From: Sedimenticola hydrogenitrophicus
Lineage (GTDB): Bacteria > Pseudomonadota > Gammaproteobacteria > Chromatiales > Chromatiaceae
Length of the DNA: 64,000 bases
Direction of reading: 5' to 3'
NCBI RefSeq assembly: GCF_025175675.1
Contig: NZ_JANIOA010000004.1
Coordinates: forward strand, 62,001-126,000
The translations under genes and the position numbers were made by a program. Numbering within the stretch: position 1 is the stretch's first letter; each line of letters starts with the position of its first letter. The notes under the pieces were generated by a model. That model ran no database searches. It was not told the DNA's origin and was given only the letters and a program-made list of their open reading frames with translations. Shown here in pieces: positions 44,453 to 53,543 of the stretch.

Positions 44453-44959
44453 ATGCCCAGGATCTGGCTCAGCCTCGGCAGCAATATCGACCGCGAAAAC
44501 AACATCCGCGCGGCGCTGCATGACCTGCAGGCCGAATTCGGCAGTTTGCTGGTCTCCCGGGTCTACGAGAGCGAGGCGGTCGGTTTTTCCGGCGATGCCT
44601 TCTACAACCTGGTGGTGGGGATCGATACCGAGCGGCCGGTGACGGAGCTGATCGGCCGGTTTCGCGCCATCGAGTCGGCCCACGGTCGCACCCGGGAGGG
44701 GGGCGGTTTCGCCGCGCGCACCCTGGATATCGATCTGCTGACCTATGGGGACCGGGTTGTGGATCTGAACGGGCTACACTTGCCGCGGGATGAGATCACC
44801 CGCTATGCCTTTGTCCTGTTGCCGCTGACCGAGCTGGCCGGCGACCACCGCCATCCGGAACTGGGCCGCACCTACAATGAGCTCTGGAGGCGCTTTGACC
44901 AGGCATCCCAGCGGCTCTGGCCGGTGCCGTTCGAGACCGGCCTGCCGCCGGCGGCCTGA
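44453..44959 (+). CDS. folK: 2-amino-4-hydroxy-6-hydroxymethyldihydropteridine diphosphokinase
   Basis: FolK pyrophosphorylates hydroxymethyl-dihydropterin, the step after FolB. The 168-residue product has LSLGSNIDRENNIRAAL at the start and the metal/ATP motif ARTLDIDLLTYG, with HLPRDEITRYAFVLLPL following. The folB-folK pair is translationally close. It is convergent with the pteridine-reductase-like gene. Confidence 0.95.
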   Translation: MPRIWLSLGSNIDRENNIRAALHDLQAEFGSLLVSRVYESEAVGFSGDAFYNLVVGIDTERPVTELIGRFRAIESAHGRTREGGGFAARTLDIDLLTYGDRVVDLNGLHLPRDEITRYAFVLLPLTELAGDHRHPELGRTYNELWRRFDQASQRLWPVPFETGLPPAA

Positions 44960-44965
44960 AGCCGG

Positions 44966-45709
44966 TCACTGCTGTACGCTACGGCCGCCGTCCACGGCGA
45001 TGATCTGGCCGGTGATGTAGGGGGCGTCCAGCGCCAGGAAGCGCACGGTGCCGGCAATCTCCTCCGGGGTACCGGAGCGTCCCAGCGAAGTGCGCGAGAG
45101 GATCTCGTTTTTCACCTGCTCGCTCGGCTCCTGTTCCGGCCAGAGAATGGCCCCCGGAGCCACGCCGTTGACCCGGATCTCCGGCCCCAGCTCCCGTGCC
45201 AGTGATTTCACCATCATGGCGTTGCCCGCCTTGGCCATGCTGTAGACGGGGTGATGCTTCAATGGCCGTTCGGCATGGATATCCACCAGGTTGATGATCG
45301 CCCCCCGGGTTGCCCGGAGCAGGGGGGCGGCGGCGGTGGCGAGAAAAAACGGCGCCTTGAGATTGGTGCCCATCAGGTCGTCCCATTGCTCAACGGTCAG
45401 CTGCTCCAGCGGTGTCGGGTAGAAGCTGGAGGCGTTGTTGACCAGCAGATCGAGCCGGCCGCGCCACTGGCGGATCTGCTGAATCATCTCCGTGAGCTGT
45501 TCCAAGGCGTTGAGATCGGCCTGGATCAGCCGCACCGAACCGGCCCGCCGGCGCTCAAGTTCGTCTCGCAGCGCCTCGGCGGCGGCTTGCGAACGGTGGT
45601 AGTGCAGGGCGATATCCAGCCCCTCCCGATGCAGGCGACGGGTGATCGCGGCACCGATGCGGTGGGCGGCGCCGGTGATCAGGGCGACGGGTGGGTTTGC
45701 TGCGGCCAC
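44966..45709 (-). CDS. Short-chain dehydrogenase, probable pteridine reductase
   Basis: The 247-residue SDR has the NADPH-binding TGAAHRIG near residue 13 in place of the classical TGxxxGIG, followed by NNASSFYPTP and the catalytic YSMAK. The AHRIG variant is typical of PTR1/FolM-type reductases that reduce dihydrobiopterin or dihydrofolate. The adjacent folB and folK make a pterin substrate credible. Its stop lies 6 bp from the folK stop. The exact substrate is inferred. Confidence 0.85.
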   Translation of the reverse strand: MAAANPPVALITGAAHRIGAAITRRLHREGLDIALHYHRSQAAAEALRDELERRRAGSVRLIQADLNALEQLTEMIQQIRQWRGRLDLLVNNASSFYPTPLEQLTVEQWDDLMGTNLKAPFFLATAAAPLLRATRGAIINLVDIHAERPLKHHPVYSMAKAGNAMMVKSLARELGPEIRVNGVAPGAILWPEQEPSEQVKNEILSRTSLGRSGTPEEIAGTVRFLALDAPYITGQIIAVDGGRSVQQ

Positions 45710-45770
45710 GGCTGGTTCTCCCTCGATTTCTGCTCTACCCTCTGTCCTGCTAGACTAGGCCGGTCGGTCA

Positions 45771-45912
45771 AGTTTCGTAGGGTGAGGAGTGGTACAAGGA
45801 TGTACCGTTTACGGACCTGAGGATGGCCTAAGCGACAGCGCATCCACCGGGGCAATGGTGGATGTGCCTGCCGGCTTATCCACCCTACATAAAGTACTTT
45901 ATCAAATTGAAG
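45771..45912 (-). repeat. Dispersed palindromic repeat, copy B (core inverted)
   Basis: It shares AGTTTCGTAGGGTG on the left and CTTATCCACCCTAC plus TTTATCAAATTGAAG on the right with 21071-21212, but the internal part with GGTACAAGGATGTACC is in the opposite orientation. It fills the gap between the SDR and the methyltransferase gene. Confidence 0.65.
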
Positions 45913-45993
45913 TAGCACCAGTAGTGCGACACTGGCCGTGATAACGGTTCAATACCCACCACTTTATACCGAACAGACGAGTTTGCGAAATTC

Positions 45994-47202
45994 ATGATTG
46001 AGCGCACCAACCCCCGGGCGGCCGAGGCCGTCGTGGCGCAACTGCCGGAACCGGATGCGGACGCCCGGCTGCACAGCCTGCAACTGGTGTCGCTGATCCG
46101 TGACGAGATCGCCGCCGCCGGGGGGCGCATACCCTTTGATCGCTATATGGAGCTGGCCCTCTATGCCCCGGGGCTCGGCTACTACGCGGCCGGGGCGCGC
46201 AAGTTCGGCGCGGCGGGGGATTTCGTCACCGCCCCGGAGCTCTCGCCGCTGTTCGCCCGCTGCCTGGCACGTCAGTGCCGGGAGGTGCTCGACGGGCTCC
46301 CCGGCGGCACGATCCTGGAGGTGGGGGCCGGTTCCGGCATCCTCGCCGCCGATCTGCTGCTGGAGCTGGAGCGGTTCGACTGCCTGCCGGCGCGTTACCT
46401 GATCCTCGACCTGAGTCCGGAGCTGCAGCAGCGTCAACGCCAGACCCTGAGCCGGCGCGCCCCCCATCTGCTCGACCGGGTCGAATGGCTGACGGCGTTT
46501 CCCGAGAGCGCCTTTTGCGGCCTGGTGATCGCCAATGAGCTGTTGGACGCCATGCCGGTGCACCGCTTCCGGCTCTCCGCCGGTACCCTGTTGGAGCAGT
46601 TTGTCGGCTGTACCGGGGAGCGCTTCGAACTGATCTGGGCGGCGCCGGAATCGCCCGCTTTTGCCCGACACCTGGCCGCCGCGTTGAGCCGGTTGGGGGC
46701 AACCGATGATTATGCGTCGGAGGTCAACCAGCGGGCCGGACCCTGGCTCGCTTCCCTGGCGCACTGCCTGGAGCGTGGGGCGGTGCTGCTGATCGATTAC
46801 GGCCACAGCCGCGCCGAGTACTACCACCCGGCCCGCAGCCGCGGCACCCTGATGTGCCACTACCGGCACCGTGCCCACCCCGATCCGCTGGTCTACCCGG
46901 GGCTGCAGGATATCACCGCCCACGTGGATTTCACCGCCATTGCCGAGGCGGCGCTGGCGGCGGGGTTCCGGGTGGCGGGGTACACCACCCAGGCGTTCTT
47001 CCTGATGGCTAGCGGACTGGACCGGTTGGTGGCGGAATCCGATCCGGACGAGGCGGCGGCCCATCTGGCGCTGGTACAAGGGGTGCGGCGCCTGACCCTG
47101 CCGACCGAAATGGGCGAGCGCTTCAAGGTGCTGGGGCTGACCAAGGGCTGGGAGTCGCCGCTGAGCGGTTTCGCCATGAGGGATCTGCGTGACCGGCTCT
47201 AG
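45994..47202 (+). CDS. MidA/NDUFAF7-like SAM-dependent methyltransferase
   Basis: The 402-residue protein has the class I SAM-binding motif ILEVGAGSGILAADLL and the family segments FDRYMELALYAPGLGYYA near the start and LLIDYGHSRAEYYHP. Members of the family include human NDUFAF7, an arginine methyltransferase for Complex I assembly. Bacterial members are of unknown substrate. The next gene overlaps its end by 14 bases. Confidence 0.88.
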   Translation: MIERTNPRAAEAVVAQLPEPDADARLHSLQLVSLIRDEIAAAGGRIPFDRYMELALYAPGLGYYAAGARKFGAAGDFVTAPELSPLFARCLARQCREVLDGLPGGTILEVGAGSGILAADLLLELERFDCLPARYLILDLSPELQQRQRQTLSRRAPHLLDRVEWLTAFPESAFCGLVIANELLDAMPVHRFRLSAGTLLEQFVGCTGERFELIWAAPESPAFARHLAAALSRLGATDDYASEVNQRAGPWLASLAHCLERGAVLLIDYGHSRAEYYHPARSRGTLMCHYRHRAHPDPLVYPGLQDITAHVDFTAIAEAALAAGFRVAGYTTQAFFLMASGLDRLVAESDPDEAAAHLALVQGVRRLTLPTEMGERFKVLGLTKGWESPLSGFAMRDLRDRL

Positions 47203-47899
47203 CCGACTGCTGCTGGTGGCGGTGCTGCTGGCGCTGGTCGGCTGCAACAGCACGCCGGATCGAGACTCGCCGATCAAGACCCGCCAGTTCCGCATGGATG
47301 ACATCGCCAAGAGCGATGTGGACATGGTGGCGGAGATCCAGATCCGGTTCTCCATGGAACATCTGCGCGAGCTGATGGAGAAACTCTATCGGCGCAATCC
47401 CCGGGAGTGGCGCAAGGACGGTGCCGCCACCCTGGAGCAGGCTGTGGATAAGGTGTTCGGTGCAACCCGGAGCGGGCAGTTTCCCGAGCTGCGGCAGCTA
47501 CATGGCAGCGATGCCATCATGCTGACCTTCGATGAGCAGTACCGGGGCGACCGCGTGCTCGCCTTTATCGAGGGGCTGCGGGGAATGATCCTGGCGGCGC
47601 ACAACGGCAAGCAGACCTTTTATCTGACCGATGAACTGGATCCGCAGAAACTCTACAATGCCGCACGCAATATCGAGATCGCCACCTGGAAGCTGGGGCA
47701 TACCCGGGACAGCGCGGGGCGGCTGTTCCTGGTCAGTAACGAGACCGCGGGGCCGGTGATCAATCTCAGCTATGAGCGTCTGTTGGGCAAGCTGATTGCG
47801 CTGCAGGACGGGATGGCCCGGATCGTCGCCCAGAGCGGCAACCGGCGCATCAAGACCATTATCCAGTCGGTCGCCTCGGCGGTCTTCATGCCTATCTGA
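47189..47899 (+). CDS. Predicted lipoprotein
   Basis: The 236-residue product has a signal peptide with lipobox LVGC (Cys19), no Asp at +2, and so is probably sorted to the outer membrane. The rest is soluble alpha/beta without recognised motifs. It starts at a GTG and overlaps the methyltransferase gene by 14 bases, hence one transcript. Function is unknown. Confidence 0.85.
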   Translation: MTGSSRLLLVAVLLALVGCNSTPDRDSPIKTRQFRMDDIAKSDVDMVAEIQIRFSMEHLRELMEKLYRRNPREWRKDGAATLEQAVDKVFGATRSGQFPELRQLHGSDAIMLTFDEQYRGDRVLAFIEGLRGMILAAHNGKQTFYLTDELDPQKLYNAARNIEIATWKLGHTRDSAGRLFLVSNETAGPVINLSYERLLGKLIALQDGMARIVAQSGNRRIKTIIQSVASAVFMPI

Positions 47900-47925
47900 A
47901 TGCACTTCTGATTTCCGCCGAATGG

Positions 47926-47955
47926 TTGCAAACGATACGATTTTGTGGATAGATT
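47926..47955 (+). promoter_or_regulatory. Possible sigma-70 promoter
   Basis: TTGCAA (47926-47931) and TAGATT (47950-47955) are spaced by 18 bp, 38 bp upstream of the following small gene. The match is four of six bases for each box. Confidence 0.38.
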
Positions 47956-47992
47956 GTGGCATATTCGAAAACTTCTATCTGTGAGTCAAGTT

Positions 47993-48244
47993 ATGTCTGT
48001 CTACCAAAGCGACTTTCAACCCGGCGATATTCTCGAGCTGTTTGGCGAAACCTATCAGGTGCTGGAGAATGACGGCGTCACCGGCCAGCTGATCCCCTTT
48101 CCCTCGGAGGAAGTCCCCGCCCACCGCGTGGTCTGGGCGGAGGAGGCGGGGGAGTATGGCCGTATCGGTCATGCCGAACTGCCGGGTCCCTCGCCCTGTG
48201 CCGGCGGCACCTGCCCGAGCAAGGGACGGGGTTCGCCCCTGTAA
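47993..48244 (+). CDS. Small hypothetical protein
   Basis: The 83-residue product (MSVYQSDFQPGDILELFGETYQVLEN and following) appears as a small beta-barrel-like domain with an acidic middle and two Cys near the end (CAGGTC). No family is recognised. The frame is open upstream to 47945, but that part overlaps the likely promoter. A terminator follows at 48317. Confidence 0.65.
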   Translation: MSVYQSDFQPGDILELFGETYQVLENDGVTGQLIPFPSEEVPAHRVVWAEEAGEYGRIGHAELPGPSPCAGGTCPSKGRGSPL

Positions 48245-48316
48245 CCCTTCGCCCTGACAGCGGATGCAAAAAGCGCTTTGCACGCCGCAGTGTGAACAAC
48301 TTAAAATACCGGTTTT

Positions 48317-48341
48317 CCCAGCCAGTCCGGCTGGGTTTTTT
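48317..48341 (+). terminator. Rho-independent terminator
   Basis: The stem CCCAGCC/GGCTGGG with a 5-base loop is followed directly by six T residues. It ends the small gene before the AEC transporter. Confidence 0.8.
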
Positions 48342-48364
48342 GCTGCACAGGAACCGCCAGCCCC

Positions 48365-49291
48365 ATGATCGCCGTCTTCAACGCACTGATCCCGGTCATT
48401 GCCATTATCCTGCTCGGGATGCTGCTCCGACGGACCCCGCTGTTTACCGACGAGAGCTGGCTCGGCTTCGAAAACCTCTGCTATTTCGTGCTCTTCCCGG
48501 CGCTGCTGATCAAGACCCTGGCCACCGCCAAGATCGCCTCCACCGAGCTGCTGCTGTTCTCGGCCATGGTGCTGTTTGCCATCTTCGGCATGAGCCTGCT
48601 GTTGCTGCTGTTCCAGCCGCTGATGCGGCGCTGGCTGGGGATCGGCGGTGCTTCGTTCACCAGCCTGTTCCAGGGGGCGACCCGCTGGCACGGTTTCATC
48701 GCCCTCTCCATTGTCGGCCTGCTCTTCGGCGATGAAGGGGTGGCCTACATGGCGATCATCATGGCAGTGATCATTCCGCCGCTGAACGTCATCAATGTCT
48801 CGGTACTGGCGCGCTTTACCGATGGCGACAGCGGTCTCGGGGATGTATTGCGCAAGCTGCGGAAGAATCCCTTCATCATCGCCTGCGGGATCGGCGCCAC
48901 GCTCAACCTCAGCGGCCTCGGGCTGCCGTCGCAGATCTTCTCCCTGTTCGATATCCTCGGCGGCGGGGCGCTGGGGCTGGGCCTGCTGACGGTGGGTGCC
49001 GGGCTGCACTTCTCCCTGGTGCTGGATCACCGGCTGCTGGTCTCGTTCGGCGCCGCCATCCGCCTGTTGGGGATGCCGCTGTTGATGTTCACCGGCGCCT
49101 GGCTGTTCGGCATCGAGGGGGTGCCGCGCACCGTGGCGGTGATCGCCGCCGCCGTGCCCACCGCCTCCACCTCCTACATCCTGGCGCGGCAGATGGGCGG
49201 TGATGCGCCCTTGATGGCCAACCTGATCACGGTGCAGGTGGTGGCCGCGGCGTTGACCCTGCCGGTGATGATCTGGCTGGCGGGCTTTTGA
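48365..49291 (+). CDS. AEC-family transporter
   Basis: The 308-residue membrane protein has about ten hydrophobic segments (MIAVFNALIPVIAIILLGML at the start). The family segments FPALLIKTLA and TSLFQGATRWHGF and the C-terminal AAAVPTASTSYILARQMGGD are readable. AEC proteins export organic anions or auxin-like compounds. The substrate is not known here. Confidence 0.92.
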   Translation: MIAVFNALIPVIAIILLGMLLRRTPLFTDESWLGFENLCYFVLFPALLIKTLATAKIASTELLLFSAMVLFAIFGMSLLLLLFQPLMRRWLGIGGASFTSLFQGATRWHGFIALSIVGLLFGDEGVAYMAIIMAVIIPPLNVINVSVLARFTDGDSGLGDVLRKLRKNPFIIACGIGATLNLSGLGLPSQIFSLFDILGGGALGLGLLTVGAGLHFSLVLDHRLLVSFGAAIRLLGMPLLMFTGAWLFGIEGVPRTVAVIAAAVPTASTSYILARQMGGDAPLMANLITVQVVAAALTLPVMIWLAGF

Positions 49292-49330
49292 TTCAGCCGC
49301 TAGAGTTGGGTTTTACCTGGGAACCAGTCA

Positions 49331-49399
49331 GGGGTCGGAGTCAGGCCATTCGGGACAGTAGGGCGCTGCCTTGTGGTGGAATGGCCTGACTCCGACCCC
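49331..49399. repeat. 69-bp palindromic repeat, copy 1
   Basis: GGGGTCGGAGTCAGGCC pairs with GGCCTGACTCCGACCCC; the perfect stem is 21 bp. A second repeat of exactly the same length and termini is at 59120-59188. It lies just upstream of the DUF2461 gene. Confidence 0.75.
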
Positions 49400-49434
49400 G
49401 GATGAATCATAAATATCGGTACAAGGAGGCGATC

Positions 49435-50124
49435 ATGGCCCGGTTCAACGGTTTTCCCGAAGCCACCCTGGTGTTTCTCGGTGAACTCAAGGCGAACAAC
49501 AACAAGACCTGGTTCAACGACAACAAGCCCCGTTACGAGGCGTTGGTCCGGGAGCCGGCGCTGGCCCTCATCGAATCCATGGCCGGAGGACTGGCGGAGA
49601 TCTCGCCCCATTTCCGCGCCATACCGAAAAAAGTGGGCGGTTCGCTGATGCGGGTCTACCGCGATACCCGCTTCGCCAGCGACAAAACCCCCTACAAGAC
49701 CAACATCGGCATCCAGTTCCGCCATGCGCTGGGCAAGGATATCCACGCCCCCGGCTTCTATCTGCACATCGAGCCGGAGGGCTGCTTTGTCGGCGCCGGC
49801 ATCTGGCACCCGGAGTCAAAGACCCTGGGCCGGATCCGCGGCTTCATGGACGACAACCCGGCAGCCTGGAGGAAGGCGCTGCAGGCCCCCGCCTTCGCCC
49901 GCGAGTTCAACCTGGAGGGCGACAGCCTGAAGCGGCCGCCACGCGGCTTCGCTGTCGATCACCCGCTGATAGAGGATCTGAAAAGGAAGGACTTCATCGC
50001 CATCAAGCCGATCGAACCGGCGGCGATCCACTCGCCCCGGTTCCCCCAGTCGGTGCTGAAGGATTTTCGCCGCACCGACGCCTTCATGCGCTATCTCTGC
50101 ACCGCGATCAACGTCAACTACTGA
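49435..50124 (+). CDS. DUF2461-family protein
   Basis: The 229-residue protein has the family features FNGFPEATLVFLGELKANNNK and KTWFNDNKPRYE at the start, then RVYRDTRFASDKTPYKTNIG and LHIEPEGCFVGAGIW. No function is established. The start at 49435 follows AAGGAGG. The frame extends to 49402, but the ribosome-binding site favours the later ATG. Confidence 0.9.
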   Translation: MARFNGFPEATLVFLGELKANNNKTWFNDNKPRYEALVREPALALIESMAGGLAEISPHFRAIPKKVGGSLMRVYRDTRFASDKTPYKTNIGIQFRHALGKDIHAPGFYLHIEPEGCFVGAGIWHPESKTLGRIRGFMDDNPAAWRKALQAPAFAREFNLEGDSLKRPPRGFAVDHPLIEDLKRKDFIAIKPIEPAAIHSPRFPQSVLKDFRRTDAFMRYLCTAINVNY

Positions 50125-50143
50125 TCCGTCGTCACCCAGGCGA

Positions 50144-50184
50144 CCGCCCGGCTCCGGGCGGCAGGTTCCTGCCTGCGTCTTTTT
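50144..50184 (+). terminator. Probable terminator after the DUF2461 gene
   Basis: A GC-rich CCGCCCGG/CCGGGCGG stem, an adjacent GCAGG/CCTGC hairpin and TCTTTTT follow the stop codon by 20-60 bp. Confidence 0.4.
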
Positions 50185-50330
50185 GTACGCGGTGGGAAAA
50201 AGCCGTTTGCGCATAGCATGACTTGCTTATCTTTCCGGTTGCTCTATGATGCTTGGTGATATGTTGAAAAGTTATTTATTTCAATAACTTATAACCATAT
50301 AAACAGAATATTGCAACTGAGGTAGAGGTT

Positions 50331-51494
50331 ATGCAGTCAGGTCCGCGCGAGATCGAAACCCCGTTCCGTCCGATACCCCTGGAGGTGCCGGAGGGGATGA
50401 TGCCGAACGAGTTTTTCAACAGCACCGAGAATCTCAATGACCTGGTGCACAACAACGGCCTGCTGGTGAATCCGGAGAACCTGCTGCTCTATCGCAAGGC
50501 GCTGGGCCACAGCAACGAGTTCGACGCCTCGATCATCTACAACACCTCCAACTGCATCCTCGACCCGCTGGGCCGGCCGGTGCGCCGCACCCAGGTGCCG
50601 GACCAGGTGAAGCATGTCTGGAACCGCATGAACCAGGTGCTGATCGAGTACATGCTGGAGCAGTTTCCCGACCCGGACGAGGCGCTGATCCTGGCGGGCG
50701 AGGCGAGCCTGGATGCCACCTGGCCGCTCACCTCCGCCGGCGTGCCGAGCATCCGCATGCTGCACAACCATTTCATCGTTTTCGACAAGCAGCAGCTGCG
50801 TGAAGCCCGGTTGGCCGATGCGGATAATCCGAACCTCACCGATGGCGGCCAGCACAGCCTGTTTCAAGCCTACATGCACGATGTCTATCACCAATTCTTC
50901 TCCCAGCTGGATCTGCAGATCCTGCGTCCGGTCACCGACGGCACCTGCCGCCTCGAACTCACCGGTTATCCCCAGGGCCTGCCGAGCTGGGAGGTGCAGG
51001 GCGGCGTGGATGTGTTGAAGAACATCCGCTTCTGGCGTGAGTACGACGCCATCCTGATGGGCTTCATCGACTTCTATCGCACCTTCTTCACCCAGGTCTC
51101 CACCCGTAATGCGCCGATCCCCCGGGACGCCTATTTCCCCGAGCAGATCGAGAACACCCTGATCTACAACAACGACTTTCTCAAGACCGCGAAGAAGGTG
51201 CGTGACCAGTGCGTGCACGATGCCAAGTATGCCAACGCCATCCGCTGGCAACCGGCCTTCAAGCAGCTGCTCTACCGCGACGACAGCGGACGGCTGATTA
51301 TCACCATCAGCCAGAACTCCATCGGCAACGCCATTACCGAACTATTGGGGGTGGTGGTGAAGCGGACCCCCGATACCGATGCCTATGAGGCGAAGGAGCC
51401 ACGGCTGATCGAGCGGCTGCTGGAGGTGCGGCGGCGCCTGGTGGAGGCGGACCTGGGTGAGCCTATCGGCACACGATATTGGGGGACCGAGTAG
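50331..51494 (+). CDS. Hypothetical protein of 387 residues
   Basis: I do not recognise this protein. It is soluble, without signal or membrane segment, and has a segment SIRMLHNHFIVFDKQQL around residues 140-156 and HDVYHQFFSQLDLQ near 184, rich in His and aromatic residues, that could bind a metal. Its codon use is like that of its neighbours. It stands alone between DUF2461 and a convergent NYN gene. An AT-rich stretch with possible promoter elements (50220-50310) precedes it. Confidence 0.8.
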   Translation: MQSGPREIETPFRPIPLEVPEGMMPNEFFNSTENLNDLVHNNGLLVNPENLLLYRKALGHSNEFDASIIYNTSNCILDPLGRPVRRTQVPDQVKHVWNRMNQVLIEYMLEQFPDPDEALILAGEASLDATWPLTSAGVPSIRMLHNHFIVFDKQQLREARLADADNPNLTDGGQHSLFQAYMHDVYHQFFSQLDLQILRPVTDGTCRLELTGYPQGLPSWEVQGGVDVLKNIRFWREYDAILMGFIDFYRTFFTQVSTRNAPIPRDAYFPEQIENTLIYNNDFLKTAKKVRDQCVHDAKYANAIRWQPAFKQLLYRDDSGRLIITISQNSIGNAITELLGVVVKRTPDTDAYEAKEPRLIERLLEVRRRLVEADLGEPIGTRYWGTE

Positions 51495-51571
51495 CAGGGG
51501 TCGGTTTATCGACCAACAAAAATGCCCCGAAGATGTCGTCAATGTAGGATGCCGGTGAGGCACGAACAGCG

Positions 51572-51737
51572 GCGTAGCCTGGATGAAGCCGCCACCACCG
51601 AAACAGGCATTCCCGCATGTGCCCAGGGCGGCACAATCCGGGGAGTGGAGCAGGCGCCGTGCGCAGTCCCGGATTCCGCCCGTCCGGGGTTGTGTGTCTG
51701 TCGGGCTTTCGTGGGGTGGGCTTCATCCAGCTACGTA
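51572..51737. repeat. Inverted repeat between the hypothetical and NYN genes
   Basis: CGTAGCCTGGATGAAGCC at the left is the near reverse complement of GGCTTCATCCAGCTACG at the right, and there is inner pairing. It fills the convergent gap and encodes no gene. Confidence 0.55.
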
Positions 51738-51772
51738 CTAAGCCAGACTACGCTGCCGCAGGAGGCACACCC

Positions 51773-52507
51773 CTACTTATTCCGCTTGTCCCGGACGTAG
51801 AGGACCTTGGAATTGGTTCCGCCCACCTGCCGCTCCTCGGTGTCGAACAGCTTGGTGGCGGTGACCAGTTCACCCAGCCGGCCGTAACCGTAATTGCGCG
51901 GATCGAAATCGGGCGACTGCTTGGCGATATTACTGCCGACAGGCCCGAGTTGGGCCCAGCCGCTGTCATCGGAAGAGGTGTCGACGGCATTGCGCAGCAG
52001 GTTGACCAGCTTGGCGTCCCGTCGCAGATCGCCGCTGCTCTTCTTGGCAATGGCGGCACCTTCATCACTCTTGGCCCGCAGCACCTCGGTGTAGATGAAC
52101 TTGTCACAGGCCGAGACAAAGGGTGAGGGGGTCTTTTTTTCGCCGAAGCCGTACACCAGCAGGCCAGACTCCCGGATCCTGGAGGCCAGCTTGGTAAAAT
52201 CGCTGTCGCTGGAGACGATGCAGAAGCCGTTGAAGTTGTTGGTGTAGAGCAGGTCCATGGCGTCGATGATCATGGCGCTGTCGGTGGCGTTTTTGCCCTT
52301 GGTGTAGGCAAATTGCTGCATCGGCTGTATCGAGTGCTCCAGCAGCACCTCTTTCCATCCCTTCAGGCTGGGTGAGGTCCAGTCGCCATAGATGCGCTTG
52401 ACGCTGGCTGTGCCATAGTTGGCGATCTCGGACAGCAGGCCGTCGACAATACTCGGTTGCGCATTGTCCGCGTCGATAAGCACCGCCAATTTGTCGGTAT
52501 TTTCCAT
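51773..52507 (-). CDS. NYN-domain nuclease-like protein with OST-HTH domain
   Basis: The 244-residue product has a PIN-like NYN domain: LAVLIDADNAQ (Asp12, Asp14), then NATDSAMIIDAMDLLY and CIVSSDSDFTKLASRIRE, the acidic metal site of a predicted RNase. A C-terminal OST-HTH/LOTUS-type RNA-binding domain follows (residues about 160-240). Such two-domain proteins are common in bacteria and may act on RNA. The target is unknown. Confidence 0.9.
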   Translation of the reverse strand: MENTDKLAVLIDADNAQPSIVDGLLSEIANYGTASVKRIYGDWTSPSLKGWKEVLLEHSIQPMQQFAYTKGKNATDSAMIIDAMDLLYTNNFNGFCIVSSDSDFTKLASRIRESGLLVYGFGEKKTPSPFVSACDKFIYTEVLRAKSDEGAAIAKKSSGDLRRDAKLVNLLRNAVDTSSDDSGWAQLGPVGSNIAKQSPDFDPRNYGYGRLGELVTATKLFDTEERQVGGTNSKVLYVRDKRNK

Positions 52508-52807
52508 GGTTCTGTTCTTATTTTTCCGTCTATTAGGGTCAAGCTACCGGGTTGCACGGCGGCCTCTGGCACAGCCTAGCAGACTCCACCGTGCAGCGGA
52601 ACCGTTCCCATGGCGCCGCCTTGCCCCGGGCCGGCACCGGGTTATTGCCGAATTACCGGCGAAAACAGCCCTATAATCAAGTGTGTAGTGGTGTCGGCGG
52701 CGTTACGGGTGATTGAGCGAGATCATGATTTCGACGGGTAAGGGTTTTACTCTCGCGGCGGATTGATACTATGTCAGCTTACGGGGGCGTACGGGTAGCG
52801 CGATACA

Positions 52808-53374
52808 ATGGATTATCTACGCAAGGTCTACCAATTGAATATCAGCCTGCTGGGGGTGATCCCGGAGGTGTGGCGTCAGCTGCGGGTGGCCGACAGCGAT
52901 ACCCTGGCGGATCTGCACGATACGCTGCAGATCGCCATGGGCTGGACCGATATCCATATGCACATGTTTATCCGTGAGGGTGAAAAGTACGGTATTCCCG
53001 ACGACCAGTTTCCGGATGACACCCGTAATGAGCGGCAGATCCGTTTGCGCCAGCTGCTGAAAAAACCGGGGGACGGTCTGCTCTACATCTACGACTTCGG
53101 CGATGCCTGGGAGCATCGGGTGGTGCTGGAGCAGATCCTGCCCTACGATTTGTCACAAACCCTGCCGATCTGTTGCTACGGTGAGCGCGCCTGCCCACCC
53201 GAGGATGTAGGAGGGCCGCCCGGCTATGATGAGTTTCTTGAAGCGACTGCCGACCCCTCGCACCCCGAACACGACTACATGACCCGCTGGATCGGCGGTG
53301 GGTTCTCCCCCGAGCTGTTCGATCTCGACCTGACCAACGAACTGTTGCGGGACAAGCACCTTCGCTTGGGCTAA
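52808..53374 (+). CDS. Plasmid pRiA4b ORF-3-like protein
   Basis: The 188-residue protein shows the family pattern VYQLNISLLGVIPEVWRQL, then GWTDIHMHMF and YIYDFGDAWEHRVVLE, and CPPEDVGGPPGYDEFL near the end. Members are named for their plasmid prototype; function is unknown. Its stop codon TAA (53372-53374) abuts the left end of the MITE-like element at 53375. Confidence 0.9.
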   Translation: MDYLRKVYQLNISLLGVIPEVWRQLRVADSDTLADLHDTLQIAMGWTDIHMHMFIREGEKYGIPDDQFPDDTRNERQIRLRQLLKKPGDGLLYIYDFGDAWEHRVVLEQILPYDLSQTLPICCYGERACPPEDVGGPPGYDEFLEATADPSHPEHDYMTRWIGGGFSPELFDLDLTNELLRDKHLRLG

Positions 53375-53534
53375 GGGCTCGCGCAAGAATAAGTTCCTGT
53401 ATTCGGTCGCCCCTGGACCCCGCTGGCGGTGTTACGCTTTTTGGCAAGGGAGCGGCCATTGCCTGCAAAGCGTGCCTTGCCAGCGTGGCCCAGGAACGCC
53501 CTCGGTACTACGGAATTATTCTTGCGCGGGCCCT
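53375..53534. mobile_element. 160-bp MITE-like element flanked by TAA
   Basis: The terminal inverted repeats GGGCTCGCGCAAGAATAA and TTATTCTTGCGCGGGCCC are about 22 bp long and the element is flanked by TAA on both sides (53372-53374 and 53535-53537), a probable 3-bp target duplication. It has no coding capacity. The left TAA serves as the stop codon of the preceding gene. Confidence 0.7.
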
Positions 53535-53543
53535 AACCCGCCA

